Part shown: positions 36,087 to 47,889 of the stretch, piece after piece
Position numbering within the stretch: the stretch's first letter is position 1
Layout: each line of letters opens with the position of its first letter
From: Hordeum vulgare subsp. vulgare
Lineage: Eukaryota > Streptophyta > Magnoliopsida > Poales > Poaceae
Assembly: GCF_904849725.1 (NCBI RefSeq)
Contig: NC_058523.1
Location: forward strand, 203,821,689-203,885,688
Direction: 5' to 3'
DNA length: 64,000 nucleotides
Translations under genes and position numbers: made by a program
The notes under the pieces: model-generated
Databases searched by the model: none
What the model saw: only the letters and a program-made list of their open reading frames with translations
What the model was told of the DNA's origin: nothing

Positions 36087-37175
36087 ATGCACAACCCAAA
36101 TCAACAAGTGTTGTCCCTCATCCAAAAGAGAGTGTCAACTAAAACGAACAATGCTCTTATTGCTCCCTACACCGTTGAATATGTTCGTAAGGCATTATTC
36201 GATATTGGGGACTTAAAAGCTCCAGGACCAGATGGACTCCATGCCATTTTTCATAAAATGTTTTGGCCCATGCTCGGGGATGACTTAATTCACGAGGTTT
36301 TGCAAGCAATTAACACATGCCCTATCCCAACGGGGTGGAACGACACAATGATCGTAATGATTCCAAAGGTTAACACACCGGAGAAGGTAACCAAGTTTAG
36401 GCCAATCAGATTACGAAATGTGGTGTATAAATAATTGCAAAAATGGTGGCGTCTCGTTTGAAGGTTCTCCTACCTTAAATTATTAGTCCAACTCAAAGTG
36501 CTTTTTTCCTAGTAGTTTGATAATGGATAACATTTTAGTAGACTATGAGTGTTTTCACAAAATCAAAAATAAAAAACAAGGTAGAGAGGGCTTGTGTGCT
36601 ATAAACTCGATATGCACAAAGCTTATGACAGAGTCGAGTGACCTTTTTTGAAGGAGATTATGTTCAGACTGGGTTTTTGTCAGGATTGGGTGAACTTTAT
36701 TCTGGAATGTGTCTTAATACTTGAATACATAGTAAGGATTAATGTGAAGGAAAGAGAGAGTTTTAAGCCTACAAGGGGACTAAGGCAGGGAGACCCGCTA
36801 TCGCCATACCTGCTCTTTTTGTGTACTGAGGGGCTGAATGCTCTACTTAGACATGCAGAGGAAAACAGAAATATTCCAGGAGTAAAAGTATGTACAGATT
36901 CCCCACCCATCACAAACCTCCCTTTTGTGGATGACTCATTGATTCTAATGAAGGCCAACCAACGAAGTTCGGAAGTTCTGAAATCAACGCTAGATTTATA
37001 CTGTGCAGCATCGGGTCAACTGGTAAGCATTGAAAAGTCTAACATTTTATTTAGCCCTAAGACAAAGGTGGATATTAGAGAAAAAATGTGTACAATGTTG
37101 GATATAATAACTGAGTCTCTCAATGATAAATATTTGAGTTTGCCAACAAATGTGGGGTTAGATAAAACAGAGTAA
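36087..37175 (+). pseudogene. LINE ORF2: reverse transcriptase domain remnant
   Basis: 36087-36434 encodes LKAPGPDGLHAIFHKMFW and FRPIRLRNVVYK, the fingers region. After stops and frame changes, 36648-37175 encodes LRQGDPLSPYLLFLCTEGL and LPFVDDSLI. The palm motif is FVDD where FADD is usual, and both catalytic aspartates remain. It would copy element RNA at a nicked target if intact, but the gap at 36435-36647 contains stops, so it is not functional. Confidence 0.85.
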
Positions 37176-37188
37176 TCCCAATTTTTCA

Positions 37189-38150
37189 TTGAATGTATTG
37201 TTAAGAGAATTAGTGGTTGGAAAGAAATATTACTATCTGTCGGGGGGACGGAGATCCTGCTTAAGGCTGTTGTCCAAGTCATACCCACCTATGCAACGTC
37301 GGTCTTTAAAATTCTTAAAACCATGTGTAAAGGAATCATTGACGAGATGGCGCATTTCTCGTGGGGAGACAAGGAGAACCAGAGGAGGATGCATGGGCTC
37401 CTAAAAATAAAGGGGGATGGGATTTTGTGACATTCACTATTTTAACCTAGCACTGCTCACAAAACAGGTGTGGCGCCTCCTTAATAAACCTAATTCCTTG
37501 TGCGCCATTATGCTAAGGGCAATGTAGTATCCTAATGGTGATTTGTTGAACACCAAGCTGAAGAAATTCTCTTCCTTTACATGGCAAATTATTATGGCAG
37601 GTATAAATCCTCTAAAACATGGCTATATTTGACGAGTGGGGAATGGACAAAATGTTAACATTTGGGAAGATGCCTCGATACCAAATTGTGCAACAAGGAA
37701 AATTGTAACACCTAAGGGGAGACAAATGTTATCCAAAGTGGGTGATCTTATTGATCCCATCTCCAATAGCTGGGATGAAGACCTGCTCATACAAACTATG
37801 TGGCCAATTGATGTACAACGAGGCCTTTCGATTCCACTTTTGCAACATGATATGCCATATTTCATTGCTTGGAGTTACACAGAAATGGTATGTTTTCGGT
37901 TCGGTCTGCGTACTCTGTGGAGTGGGATCACCAATATGGGAGTAAGCTTAGACATTCTAATGGGATGGATCGAACCATACTTAATCCTATTTGGGGTAAG
38001 ATTTGAAAGTTAGCTTGTCCCACAAAAGTCAAATTTTCTGCATGGCGCACCCTACACGGCACACTTCCATGTCGGGTTACGCTCGCAAATAGACATATGA
38101 AGATCTCGCCCATTTGTCCTACTTGATAGGAGTAGTTAGAAGATACAAAG
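37189..38150 (+). pseudogene. LINE ORF2: thumb, connection and zinc-binding region remnant
   Basis: Broken frames encode KMKNLIL-type decayed thumb, then VGNGQNVNIWEDASIP (a hallmark GdG..i..W.D.W.P motif), then VKFSAWRTLHGTLPC, the start of the zinc-binding RT-associated module. Several frameshifts and stops interrupt it. The region connects the RT to the RNase H domain. Confidence 0.65.
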
Positions 38151-38506
38151 CACATGTTGTTTCTGTGTAAAATAGCAAAAGAGGTTTGGATGAGGCTCGG
38201 GTTGGAGGATATTATTGTTAAAGCTTGCGAGGTGGGCCCTGAGGGGGGAGGCGGTTTTGGAGTACTTACTACTTCTGCCAGAACAAGAATTGTGGATAAT
38301 GGGCCATCACAATGTGCGGGAAATGATTGTGGTCTTGACATGGTATTTATGGTGGGAAAGACGGAAATTGGTGAATCAGGAGCTCACACAAAATGCTCAT
38401 CAAGTCCCAATGGGCATCTTAGCATGTACATCAAGTTTCGCCAATGCATTTCCCCCAAGGATGATATGAAAAGGGGGGTTGGTCCTGTCCACCGAGGGGT
38501 TTTGTA

Positions 38507-38974
38507 AAACTTAATGTTGACGCTTCTTTTGACCACGATGTGCTTAGAGGTTCGATGGGAGCGGTTCCAAGAGATGACAAAGGCAAGTTTATTGCTAGAG
38601 GGAATGGGAAGATTGACTTTTGCATAGACTTTCTGATGGCTTAAGCTTCAGCCCTAAAATTTGGCATAACATTCGCACAAAGGGCAGGATGCAATCGCCT
38701 TATTATTAATTTAGATAACATGGAGGTAATTGAGACCATGGAGGATGGCGGACAATCGGCGGGAGCGGCGGCGGCAATCTTTGATGATTGTTTTCATTAT
38801 GCGTGTGATTTCACTACTACTAGATTCGAACACTGTAATAGAGAAGCAAATAAAGTAGCGCATGAGCTTGCTAGATTAGCTAGATTTTCTTTAGTCAGTG
38901 AATGGATTGAGGAACCTCTAAATGAAATTGTAATGCTACTCATAAACGATGTAATTGTTATTGCGAATGAATAA
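38507..38974 (+). pseudogene. LINE ORF2: C-terminal RNase H domain with nonsense at the catalytic Glu
   Basis: The frame opens with KLNVDASFDHD, carrying the first catalytic Asp, and later shows the LDNMEVIE segment with the third Asp. It then has HCNREANKVAHELARLAR, the RNase H outer helix. Between them, where this family has an AEA.AL motif with the catalytic Glu, the codon is a TAA at about 38641-38643. RNase H would remove the RNA strand after reverse transcription. Plant L1-like elements often carry such an acquired domain. Apart from the stop the frame is open to 38974. Confidence 0.75.
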
Positions 38975-38997
38975 AGTTCCAGGTTTATCTCAAAAAA

Positions 38998-39196
38998 TAC
39001 TCTTGGCGGTGGAGCTCTAGAAAGGTGTGGACGACCAAGTGAGATGGGCCTGAGAATCGACAAAGCAATACACGAGAGGCTAAGCCTATGCCTGTTGTTT
39101 CTTTGGCCGAGAACATGATCTTGCTACCACGTAATGTGGCGAAAACTGAGCTCCGCCATGATGTAAGTTTTTTTTCTGGCTTGCTATGAAGAATAG
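38998..39196. other. Short unassigned spacer
   Basis: Nothing recognisable between the LINE A-run and the next LINE fragment. Confidence 0.4.
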
Positions 39197-39720
39197 GTGT
39201 TGGACTTCAGTAGACTTGGTAAGTGTGGGCTACCGCATCAAGCAGCATGCCTCTCTATGACAATGAGAAGGAAGCATTTGATTGCATACTTGTGTCATGT
39301 GTTTTTGCGAGATCGGTGTGGCACTCGATCTTACACGCTTGGGGCACGGATGATTGGACACCATTGCCAAATAACACACCACTACCATGGAGTGCATCTC
39401 TCATGGCACAAGATCGTGGTGCGAAGGACATGTATACTTTGATAATTCTCTTTGTCGTGTGGGAATTGTGGAAGCATGAGAATGCAGTGGTTTCAATGGA
39501 GCTAGTCCATTAGTGCATGGGGTCATCGACAAGATAGGCAGAGAGGACGATCTTGGATGGAAGCGGGGCTATTCCGAGAGGATTTTGAGAGTTTATTTGT
39601 TGAGATGTCTAGGAGGGTTAGCGGTGAGTAGTCCGCTTGTACTCTAGAGTCGCGTTTGTTAGTGCATGAGTTGTAATTTGGTGGACAGGTTTCTATCCCT
39701 CTTCTTCTATTAATATAAGA
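39197..39720 (+). mobile_element. 3' end fragment of a second LINE
   Basis: The frame at 39223-39513 encodes EAFDCILVSCVFARSVWHSIL and LIILFVVWELWKHENAVV. These are the zinc-binding module and following helix found at the C-terminus of many plant LINE ORF2 proteins that lack RNase H. Stops follow, then a TTCTTCTATTAATAT tail typical of these 3' ends. It is immediately followed by a minus-strand Helitron terminus. Confidence 0.65.
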
Positions 39721-40433
39721 CTAGCAAAATGACCGGTGCATTGCAACGGGATAATAAAATTGTGGTCTTCGATTCAATGGTGAACCTACCTGCTAAACTA
39801 CACACAATGTGACCTCCCCTTCCTCCTCTCCCGCGACCGTGTCGCCCCCGCGAGCGACCGAACGTGGCCTACATCCCCTTCCTCCAACCCCGCTCTCTCC
39901 TTCCCCTCTCCACCACCGTCGCTAGCACCCGCGGCCGGCCTGGCCACAGGTTCGCTGGTGGCGGCGGCCCCCCGACCTTTCCCCTTTCGGTGACTCTCAC
40001 ACGCGGGGCGGAGCTGCACCAAGGGGTGCTCCTAGGCGGCGGCGTTCCAGGTGGCGGTGGGGCTGCCCGGTGCGGCGTGGGCGAACGGTTGGGCAGCGGC
40101 GTCGTCGTTGGCGGCGGGGTGACGCTACGGCGAGATCTAGCGGCAGCCTCCCGGCCCAGATTTGGGCCCTGCGGGGCCCATCTGGGCCTGGGCGGACCAA
40201 CGGCGGAGCAGGTTTGTGGCGAAGCTTCTGGGAGACGGGGGAGCAGCGACGTCCGATTGGGTGCTGGCGGCGGCTTTCCCAGCGCACTTTAGCATGGCCG
40301 GTAGGGCTTAGCGGGCCCGTTTCGGGCTCGGCTGGGCCAGGGGTGGCCTTGTATGCCCTGCTGAAGTGTCCGATCGGTGACCGCGGCGGTGCCGGAGGCG
40401 CGGGCCTCTCGCACTTCGGCGGTTGAGGTGGAT
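39721..40433 (-). mobile_element. Truncated minus-strand Helitron with GC-rich captured segment
   Basis: CTAG at 39721-39724 preceded by A, with ATGACCGGTGCATTGCAACGGG just inside, is the reverse of the terminator seen at 27056-27086, though the stem is imperfect. The inner 39800-40425 is strongly GC-rich with CpG-rich, leader- or exon-like sequence and long incidental frames on both strands. It is cut at 40433 by an LTR, so the 5' TC end is lost. I recognise no host gene in it. Confidence 0.5.
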
Positions 40434-43164
40434 TGTAACGACTAAGATGCGGTCCTTTCCGATTTAGGGGGCGATGCCCCAAAATGGAAAGAAGCGCATC
40501 TATGCGTTTCACAAGCAAGATAAACATAGCACATACATAATTAAAGAATGACAAATAGGGAATCGTTTGCCATCTCACATAGATAATATCATAGTTTACA
40601 TCCATTTATTCAGACAAGGTAGTTCCTCTATGGACTACATAACATAATAAAAGGCTATGCTATCCCGCATGCTTGCCCACGATCACGACCATGCCTCAGT
40701 CTTATGGATAGTTCACGTACAGGCGGTCGTTCTCCTCATCGTACTGCCACACCAGCTGCATGCCATCAGGATCACCTGTGTCGGGCGTACCTGTACCTGT
40801 TGGGGTGTTGAAGTAAGCTGTGAGCCACGGGGACTCAGCAATCTACGACCTTGGTACCGAAACTAGTCAAGTTATTAGGTAAGGAAGTTACAGTGTTTAG
40901 GTTGCAGCTCCCTAAGCATTTATGGTGGCTAACTTACGAAGACAAGTTATAGATGTGGTGGACTACGCGAGCAGTCGAAGACTAGACGATCACTAAGCGA
41001 TCCTGAACACCTACATAACCCCACCATGTTCCCGATTAAAGAGAGGTCTTCGAAAGAGACAGTCACGGTTACGCACACAGTTGGCAGTTTTATTAAATTA
41101 AGTTCAAGTTATCTAGAACCGGATGTTAACAAATAAACCATGTTTCCACATAACCGCGGGCTCGGCTTTCCAAAAGATTAAACCCTGCAGGGGTGCTCCA
41201 ACTAGTCCATCACAAACGGTCACGGGCCGCAAAGTAATCCTCTATCACGAATCTCGTGATCTCATCAGATTCCTTAGAGGAAAACCTCAACTTTGGGGAG
41301 AACCAACGCTTCACCGAGATTCCTATACGCAAGATATATCGCTAAGGTAAGACAAGACTAGCAGGACCTCCCGTCGTGTCGACGACCCTGATAAGAGCTG
41401 CGTATCTCAGTCTTAGGACACGACGGATAAGCGATGGTTACCACGCCAAAACACCGAGTTGCCCCCGGGAGCGTAATAAGCTGCTCTGGGTTGGGCCAAC
41501 ACTCATGAGGAACAGTGGCCCGGGTTGTTGATTAAATCCTCGGGGTAGCTATTCCCTATGCAAATTATTATTAGGTGATTAGCAGATTAAAACCAATGTT
41601 GGGTCCTGTCGGACAAGTCTTAACACTACACGATTTATCCAGGGGGTCCCCATAACAACCCCGAACGTGTTAGGAACGATCAGTTATGGAATCAAACACC
41701 GGTAGCCGGAAACTAGGGCGGCAATAATGGACCAAATCACCCGGCAAAAGGCTAGGCCTTCCGTCATTTACCAAGTATATTGGTGCATTAATTAAATAGC
41801 AGTTAAAATCATAATGATATCAAAACTCACGTTATCACATGAGACAGTTGGCACCTGCAACTAGCAAAGCTATCATTTGAAGCTGAGCAAGCCTACTTAG
41901 CCATTCAACGTTAGCTAGGAGGGGAAGGTATTTGGGTTTCATGGCAATATCAGGAGGCAATTATATCTGTGGTAGGCAGCGAGCATATGACGAAGGAAAC
42001 GTGAATCTAAGCATAACAAAGCTAGAGACGGTATCAAGGTCACGGTCATCTTGCATGTGATGTCTTCAGCTTGGAACTGCTCTTGTTCGTCATGCACGTA
42101 CTCTCCCGAATCCACGTACTCGCTCTCCGATCCCGGTGCTACCCAAGATAAAAATAACAGCCAATGAACAACAACACAACATGATGCAACAAACACATGA
42201 TGCATGAGATGAGAATGTAGCATGCATCACTATTCTAGTCACTTGCATATGCATGAGAAGAAAAGGCAAACTTCTGGACAGAAATTCTCTTTAAGCTATC
42301 TTGGCATGCATGAAGATGACATGAACAAGTGCATCACAAGAAAAGGATGCAAAAACATATAAAGAACGTTGAGAACGGAGCTACGGATCAACCGGAAACT
42401 ACGAAACAAGATATGGAGTCCTACGGATCAAATCCACCACAAGCACACTCCAATGGCACACTTCTAGTATTCCTAGGTTGCCACAAGATCAAACAAAAAA
42501 TATAGGTGGGGTGGTGCAAAGAAACTCACCACACCACCAACTATGCACTCACAAGCTTCAAAACAACAAAACTATGCAATCTGTCCTAAACAGCATCATA
42601 GCAGTTTGAGAGCAACATGCAAAGCACCTACACCCACCCTAATGTGTCAAACAAGATATGAGCTATACAAAAGCTATATAAGCATGATCAAGAAGATAAT
42701 ACAAAGGAGTTACACACAGAAAGATCTACAGGTACTAACTTGGTCAAAAATAACAGATTTCAGGGACTTTGTGAAAATCTCAGATTCTCACGAGCTGTTT
42801 ATGCTCTGAAGCATATTGATAGCCCCCAAAACAATATCTACAAGAAGTGAAAGTGCATGAAATTTAACAGAGAGCTAGACTAACACAAAATTTCCAACTC
42901 TCTAGTTGATTGCAAGGGCTGATTCCCAACACATGAACTTTTGCAACCACAACTACAAGGGAAGAAAATAACAGCAGTTTCTCAGACTTAGTGAAAATCA
43001 TAGATTTTCACCAAGCTGACAATTTCAGCCACATGCCTACTTACACAAGGGACAACTTGCACCTACAAATTCCTAAGCATAAAACAAAAACCACCATGTT
43101 GTAGAGGGGTTCACCCACTATTGCCACATCAAGGGTTCATCCCCATGGGCTCATCACACCACAT
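40434..43164 (-). mobile_element. Long LTR (element G), left part
   Basis: It begins TGTAACGACTAAGATGCGG, a terminal style of long gypsy LTRs. The ACCGCCTGTACGTGAAC word (minus strand, near 40705-40725) resembles the aspartate-rich block near the LTR 3' end of element F (53712-53735), so I place it on the minus strand. No gag or pol occurs. The insertion of CACTA-2 at 43164 splits it and the rest continues at 48763. Confidence 0.6.
43162..43164. other. Left target-site duplication (CAT) of CACTA-2
   Basis: CAT precedes CACTACAGG and matches CAT at 48760-48762 after the right end. Confidence 0.85.
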
Positions 43165-43179
43165 CACTACAGGAATCGA

Positions 43180-43640
43180 GCATTTTGCCGTCAAGACGCT
43201 ACAGACGGCAAAGAGCGAATTACAGTCGGCAAAATTTTTGCCGTCAGCCCATGATGGCAAATAATGTCGTCAGACCATGTGCCCTCAAAGGGCGTCTTTG
43301 CCGTCAGCGGCCGGGACAGCAGGTGGCAAAATGTTTGCCGTTAGTGGAATTATGTTGCCGTCGGCTACTTTGGTAGACGGCAAAAACATGGTCAGAAGAC
43401 GGAACGGCCTAGCTAACGGACGACGTTAGCCTTTTTTGCCGTCTTCCTCACCCCGTACATGACAGCAAAATATGTCATTTTTTTGCCGTCTTCCTAACCT
43501 ATACATGACAGCAAAATATGGTCTATTTTTTGCCGTCTTCCTAGCCTGTACATGACAGCAAAATATGGTCTATTGTTTGCCGTCTTCCTAGCGTGTACAT
43601 GACATCAAAATATGACATTTTGTTTGTTGTCATGAACATG
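43180..43640. repeat. Left subterminal GCCGTC repeat zone of CACTA-2
   Basis: Repeated TTTGCCGTC and ACGGCAAA words, plus a roughly 50-bp block (CCGTCTTCCTA..CCTGTACATGACAGCAAAATATG) repeated at about 43440, 43487, 43532 and 43577. These are probable transposase-binding arrays. Confidence 0.8.
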
Positions 43641-43654
43641 ACAGCAAAGAGCAT

Positions 43655-43995
43655 AAATAGACATAATTCATACAGCATATATATATATATAACATAATCC
43701 ATACAGCATATGTATATATATAACATAATCCATACAGCATATATATATATATATAACATAATCCATACATCATATATATAACATCCATAATCCATACATC
43801 ATATATATAACATCCATAATCCATACATCATATATATAACATCCTTAATCCATACAGCATATAACACATCCATAATCCATACATCATATATATAACATCC
43901 ATAATCCATGTCATAATATTTGGCGTTACTACATATATATACATCATATATATAACATCATATATATAATCCATGCCATAATATTTGGCATTACT
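43655..43995. repeat. AT-rich minisatellite in CACTA-2
   Basis: About eight to ten copies of a unit built from TATATATAAC, ATCCATAATCCATACA and GCAT or TCAT, with unit lengths from about 27 to 45 bp. The tyrosine/isoleucine-rich frames on the minus strand are artefacts of it. Confidence 0.85.
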
Positions 43996-46070
43996 ACATA
44001 AAATTTGACATTACGATAAATGTCTTCATGTCAATATCGTAGTCCAAAGAACATCCGTATGACAACCTACAAGATGAAGTCATGCACATATGTCAGATTT
44101 TGGCACACAATAAATAAAGATTATCCACTTCTTGGCACACAATAAAATTTGAGGAACACATAGAAAATCTTCAAGCAGGGAGACTCACAAATAAAAAACA
44201 TAACTGGCAACTGCATGGTGATCGGACATGTTTCATTACAAGTAGGAATAGATTGATAACGATGACAAAAGAAGAAACAAATATACAGATGAACCCATAC
44301 AAAGAGACCCGCCACACACGAAGGGAGAACCTGCAGGCGTAGGCATGCACAATCGGTATGAAGGAACTAGCAAGTTGTTAAATGGTGCACCGTGCAATCA
44401 GTATCGAGTTAGACTGTCGGTTGTTGGTGCAGGGTCTGAAACAAGATACGACTAATAGGTCCATGATGCTCTCTATTTTTTCTGACACTAAAGAGGCCCT
44501 GAAGCACTTGCTCACAAGCTTGGATCGGTAGGGACCAAAACAAGCTTGCTCGCAATCTTGCTGATAGAGCTACAAGACAGGAGATCTCTTATGTCTAGCG
44601 AACGTGGAATTAAGAGAGCTGTTACATGTTGAATGTAATCCGGGTCATTTTGTGTATGATTTTTTCAACAACAAGCTTATCGGATCAGCTACTTCTGCCT
44701 AAATCAAGCAAATAAGTACAGAGTTATCTTATGTTATTTCAAGGTAGAACCAAGGAGATTATTAAATTATTTCCTCCTTTATTAACAGAACACGCAGAAA
44801 ACTATTTTTCCGTGCAAAAAAGGTATGTTGATTATCTAGGCTTCTCCAGAAGGATATCTATCTACTATTCTATCACTCCTTTGAAGTTATTTCTTTTACT
44901 CAGTGATTCTGCTGTATATCAAATTATTTTTTAATTCCAGTAGTTCTTACTTAGTATATGTTCCTTTTTGCTAGAATGGATTGGTGGAAGGCCAATCGTG
45001 CTAAGAGTAGACCCAATGTTGGTCATAGAACAAACTTCAATTCAAGACCAAGTTATAACTTTGGTTTGCTTTCCAGAGTTTAATTCTAGTGGGATATACC
45101 CCAAAATGGATCCAATGTTTGTGTCACCAAAGCTATAAAATTTCAAGGTAAATATAGACTATGTGCTATCTTGAAAGTTTTAGATATTTTGTTTTCCTTT
45201 TCTCATTACAATATTATTGTACTGCAGGAAGATAATGTTGTGAGATCATACATAGAAGTGATTCTTGTTCCCTTGACAAACTCCTGATTTCATCATGTCC
45301 TATAATCGTATCACTTTCACTTGCACTGTCTTAGCTATATATTTTGGCTCACTACTTAATGCTTTGGCATGAAGAATTGGTGACGAAGAGCGTGGATTGA
45401 GAAAATCAGATAATTACGTAATCTGTTTGTGTCTATTTTCTACGATGCCTTGAGCTCTTGTGTTGCCAAGTACCAATTTGCATTGCTTTTTTAAAATGCA
45501 TTTGTATTGCTTTGGTACTCACGTTTTGCTACACCATTATTTCTCAAAGTAAGAAAGAATTGAAAGTTTCAGTTTCTGAAACTGCTATGTGTGCATTGTC
45601 AAACCATTGTTTTGAAAAAATTCCGGCTAAAATGCAAGTGGGTCTCTGCATGACTATATGCCATGTGAAGACATGATTTGCTGAATCTGTTTCGATTGAT
45701 CGTTGCACGTGAAACAAATAGCAGAAATAATCAACCCTTCTAAAAATCCACTCTTGTATAGGCAGGTGCATGTTGGGCTCTTTTATATATATTTGCGACG
45801 GTGTGGAAGGTATCATAAAGGATGCAGATGCGGGTGTATGCCATCAGCGTGGAAAACGTATAATGTAAGTTGGTGGTCTTATTTTTGTAGTGCAGTGCCA
45901 CATATGAGAAGAAACCATATATTTATCTAAGAATCTACACGTGTATGTCGGATTGTGTGTCTTCTCGCTGAAGTAGAACTCCTTTGAAGGTTGAAGTTAG
46001 CAAATAAAGTACATTCACCTATATTTAAATAAGTGTAGATAAGTGCTATCAAGAATTAGATCAGACAACC
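43996..46070 (+). mobile_element. CACTA-2 interior, possible Helitron body with intron-like boundaries
   Basis: No protein family recognised. Splice-like signals occur: TTTTTGCTAG before AATGGATTGGTGG near 44976, TGTACTGCAG near 45219-45228, and GTAAGTTGGTGG to TTTTTGTAG near 45864-45890. This suggests captured pieces of a transcribed gene, but the exons are too short to name. Confidence 0.35.
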
Positions 46071-46079
46071 GCCTCAAGA

Positions 46080-46109
46080 GACGCGCCATGGGCGCGTCCC
46101 AGCCACTAG
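46080..46109 (+). other. Helitron-type 3' terminus inside CACTA-2
   Basis: GACGCGCC-ATG-GGCGCGTC forms a perfect 8-bp stem with a 3-nt loop. It is followed by CCAGCCA (7 nt) and CTAG, with T next. This is the same geometry as at 27056-27086 but with an unrelated stem sequence. No matching 5' TC terminus was located upstream. Confidence 0.6.
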
Positions 46110-47577
46110 TATAGATCATATGGTGTGTATCTACCTTTGAAAAAGCACACGTTTTCCTTGGACTAGGGAGAAGACAAGCATGAAAAATTACAGGTTGAAT
46201 TTTATAATCTGGATCCACTTGCTCCAGTAATTTTATAAGCACACATTTTCCTTGGACTAAGGAGAAGACTAGGGAGAAGACAAGCATGAAAAATTACAGG
46301 TTGCAATTGATGAACTTTCCACTTGCTCCAGTAATCAACTTCCCCCAGTTGTCTTTAATTATTTCTCAAGTGCATAGGGAGAAGACTAGGGAGACCACTT
46401 GCTCTAGCATGAAAAATTACAGGTTACAATTAGTATTATTGATGCTTTTTTGAATTTGCTCAGTGCACATAATCAAGCCATTTCTGCACACACATTAGTT
46501 ACTTATATGTTTTCTCCTTTATTAATATTTAGGGATAGCTATTCATGTTTACTCTAATGCAGGGATATTTAGATACCATAAAGACAAATTTATGAGTATG
46601 TACACATATTATATTTTTTATCATATTCTCATATTACTAGGGATATAACATTATAAATAGTGTGTAACATGCTTTAAATAATCTAATGAATCAAACATTA
46701 TACATACTAGAGATATAACATTATAGAGCATTTTCTATCTTTGGCATGTTAGTATATTTTAATGTTCTCTTACATAAAGTGAAACAAACATAATCATAAG
46801 ATAGTTACAGCACAGAAAAGGATAGTAAAAACCAATTAAGGGATACATGTAATGTGTAACACCGCATGTAAGACTGAACTGATAAATATTTCGTACTAAA
46901 TCATCTAAAAGAAAATGTTGTTTAATAATTAATGTATGAAAAAATTGTCTTTTTTCAAGAAATTTAGCCATGTTTCCCCCATGCCATGATATAACATTGA
47001 CAGTGGGTTCTACACCTAGTAATATACCTTAATCCACAAGAGATGTCCTTTACCATACATGGCATTCATCAAATAATAATCTAAGGCTTGAAAAAGAGCA
47101 AGTAAAGTACAAGGCAGCAAAGTAAATGGAACGAACAAAGTTGTTTGGTCTTATAATCACATAGCTTAAGATTACTATTACCTGCGAAACATTGGTTACC
47201 AATCTAGTGCACATGTAGACTAGAGCAACTTGGTAGTACAATACTTTCTTGAACCAGTGGGCCCATGAAATTCTGGAGAGGCTCTTATCCTGAGAAGATT
47301 GATTTAACCTACAGAATTCAAAGTTAGAAACAAACTGAAAATAAAACAAAAGGAAAACATACTGAAAGTTAAGAACATTTTCAAAAGAACATGGGACTAT
47401 AACTTTGTAATCTAGATGTCCAAATAAGGTTTTCATCTTACCCTCGCTCTTTTGTCCCAATCAAGAACGCGATAACAAAACAACATCCGACCGAAATGGC
47501 CGTATAAGCAATCCAACGATACTGAGCAAAAGGATTTGAGAAATTTAGGATAAAAACAAGAACTCAGATAAATGATA
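46110..47577. mobile_element. CACTA-2 interior, no gene seen
   Basis: AT-rich. A segment containing AAGCACACRTTTTCCTTGGACTA and AGACAAGCATGAAAAATTACAGGTT-like words is repeated around 46144-46200 and 46240-46300, and partially at 46380-46430. Otherwise nothing recognised. Confidence 0.45.
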
Positions 47578-47727
47578 CTTTCTGCATTCACAAATACAAG
47601 ATGTTTTGGATATTTCAATATGGACTATATACGGACTGAAATGAGTGAATAAACACACTAAAACGTGTCTATATACATCCGATTCAAAAAAAAAGTTAGA
47701 ACATCTTATATATGTTAACGGAGGGAG
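47578..47727. mobile_element. Stowaway-type MITE, about 150 bp
   Basis: The right end is AACGGAGGGAG followed by TA, the Stowaway terminal signature. The left end, after TA at 47576-47577, is a decayed counterpart (CTTTCTGCATTCACAAATAC). Inner arms ACAAGATGTT and AACATCTTAT are complementary. TA duplications on both sides fit a Tc1/mariner-derived MITE. Confidence 0.7.
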
Positions 47728-47823
47728 TAGTATCTAGTATGTATTACTTAAGACAAGAAAGTACCTCAACTAATACACTCACTGACTGCATTAGAGTAAA
47801 TATCAACAAAGAAATGCCATACA

Positions 47824-47885
47824 CACTACAGGAATCAGCTATAGCAATATCAACAAAGCAATTCCATACACACTACAAGAATTAG
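47824..47885. repeat. Duplicated internal CACTA terminus
   Basis: CACTACAGGAATCAGCTAT at 47824 is the exact inverse of the right end of CACTA-2 at 48741-48759 (19 bp). A second, variant terminus CACTACAAGAATTAG starts 47 bp later at 47871. Both are preceded by CCATACA and an AATATCAACAAAG word, so a 47-bp unit is duplicated. It may mark a smaller nested CACTA at 47824-48759, but its 3-bp flanks (ACA and CAT) do not match. Confidence 0.65.
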
Positions 47886-47889
47886 AGGT

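Larger units (their letters stand above)
35090..38997 (+). mobile_element. Decayed L1-type LINE with terminal RNase H
   Basis: Endonuclease, reverse transcriptase, zinc-binding linker and RNase H segments follow in the order of plant L1-like ORF2, spread over several frames with many stops. It ends with a short A-run at 38992-38997 after the RNase H stop. The ORF1 region is not recognisable, so the copy is 5' truncated or too decayed. No target duplication could be identified. Confidence 0.8.

Noticed and set aside
43541..43824. Tyrosine/isoleucine-rich minus-strand frames
   Set aside because: Artefact of the TATATATAAC minisatellite.
44855..44880. TCTATCTACTATT considered as the 5' end of the Helitron that ends at 46109
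   Set aside because: It matches only weakly, is not flanked convincingly, and sequence style does not change at that point.
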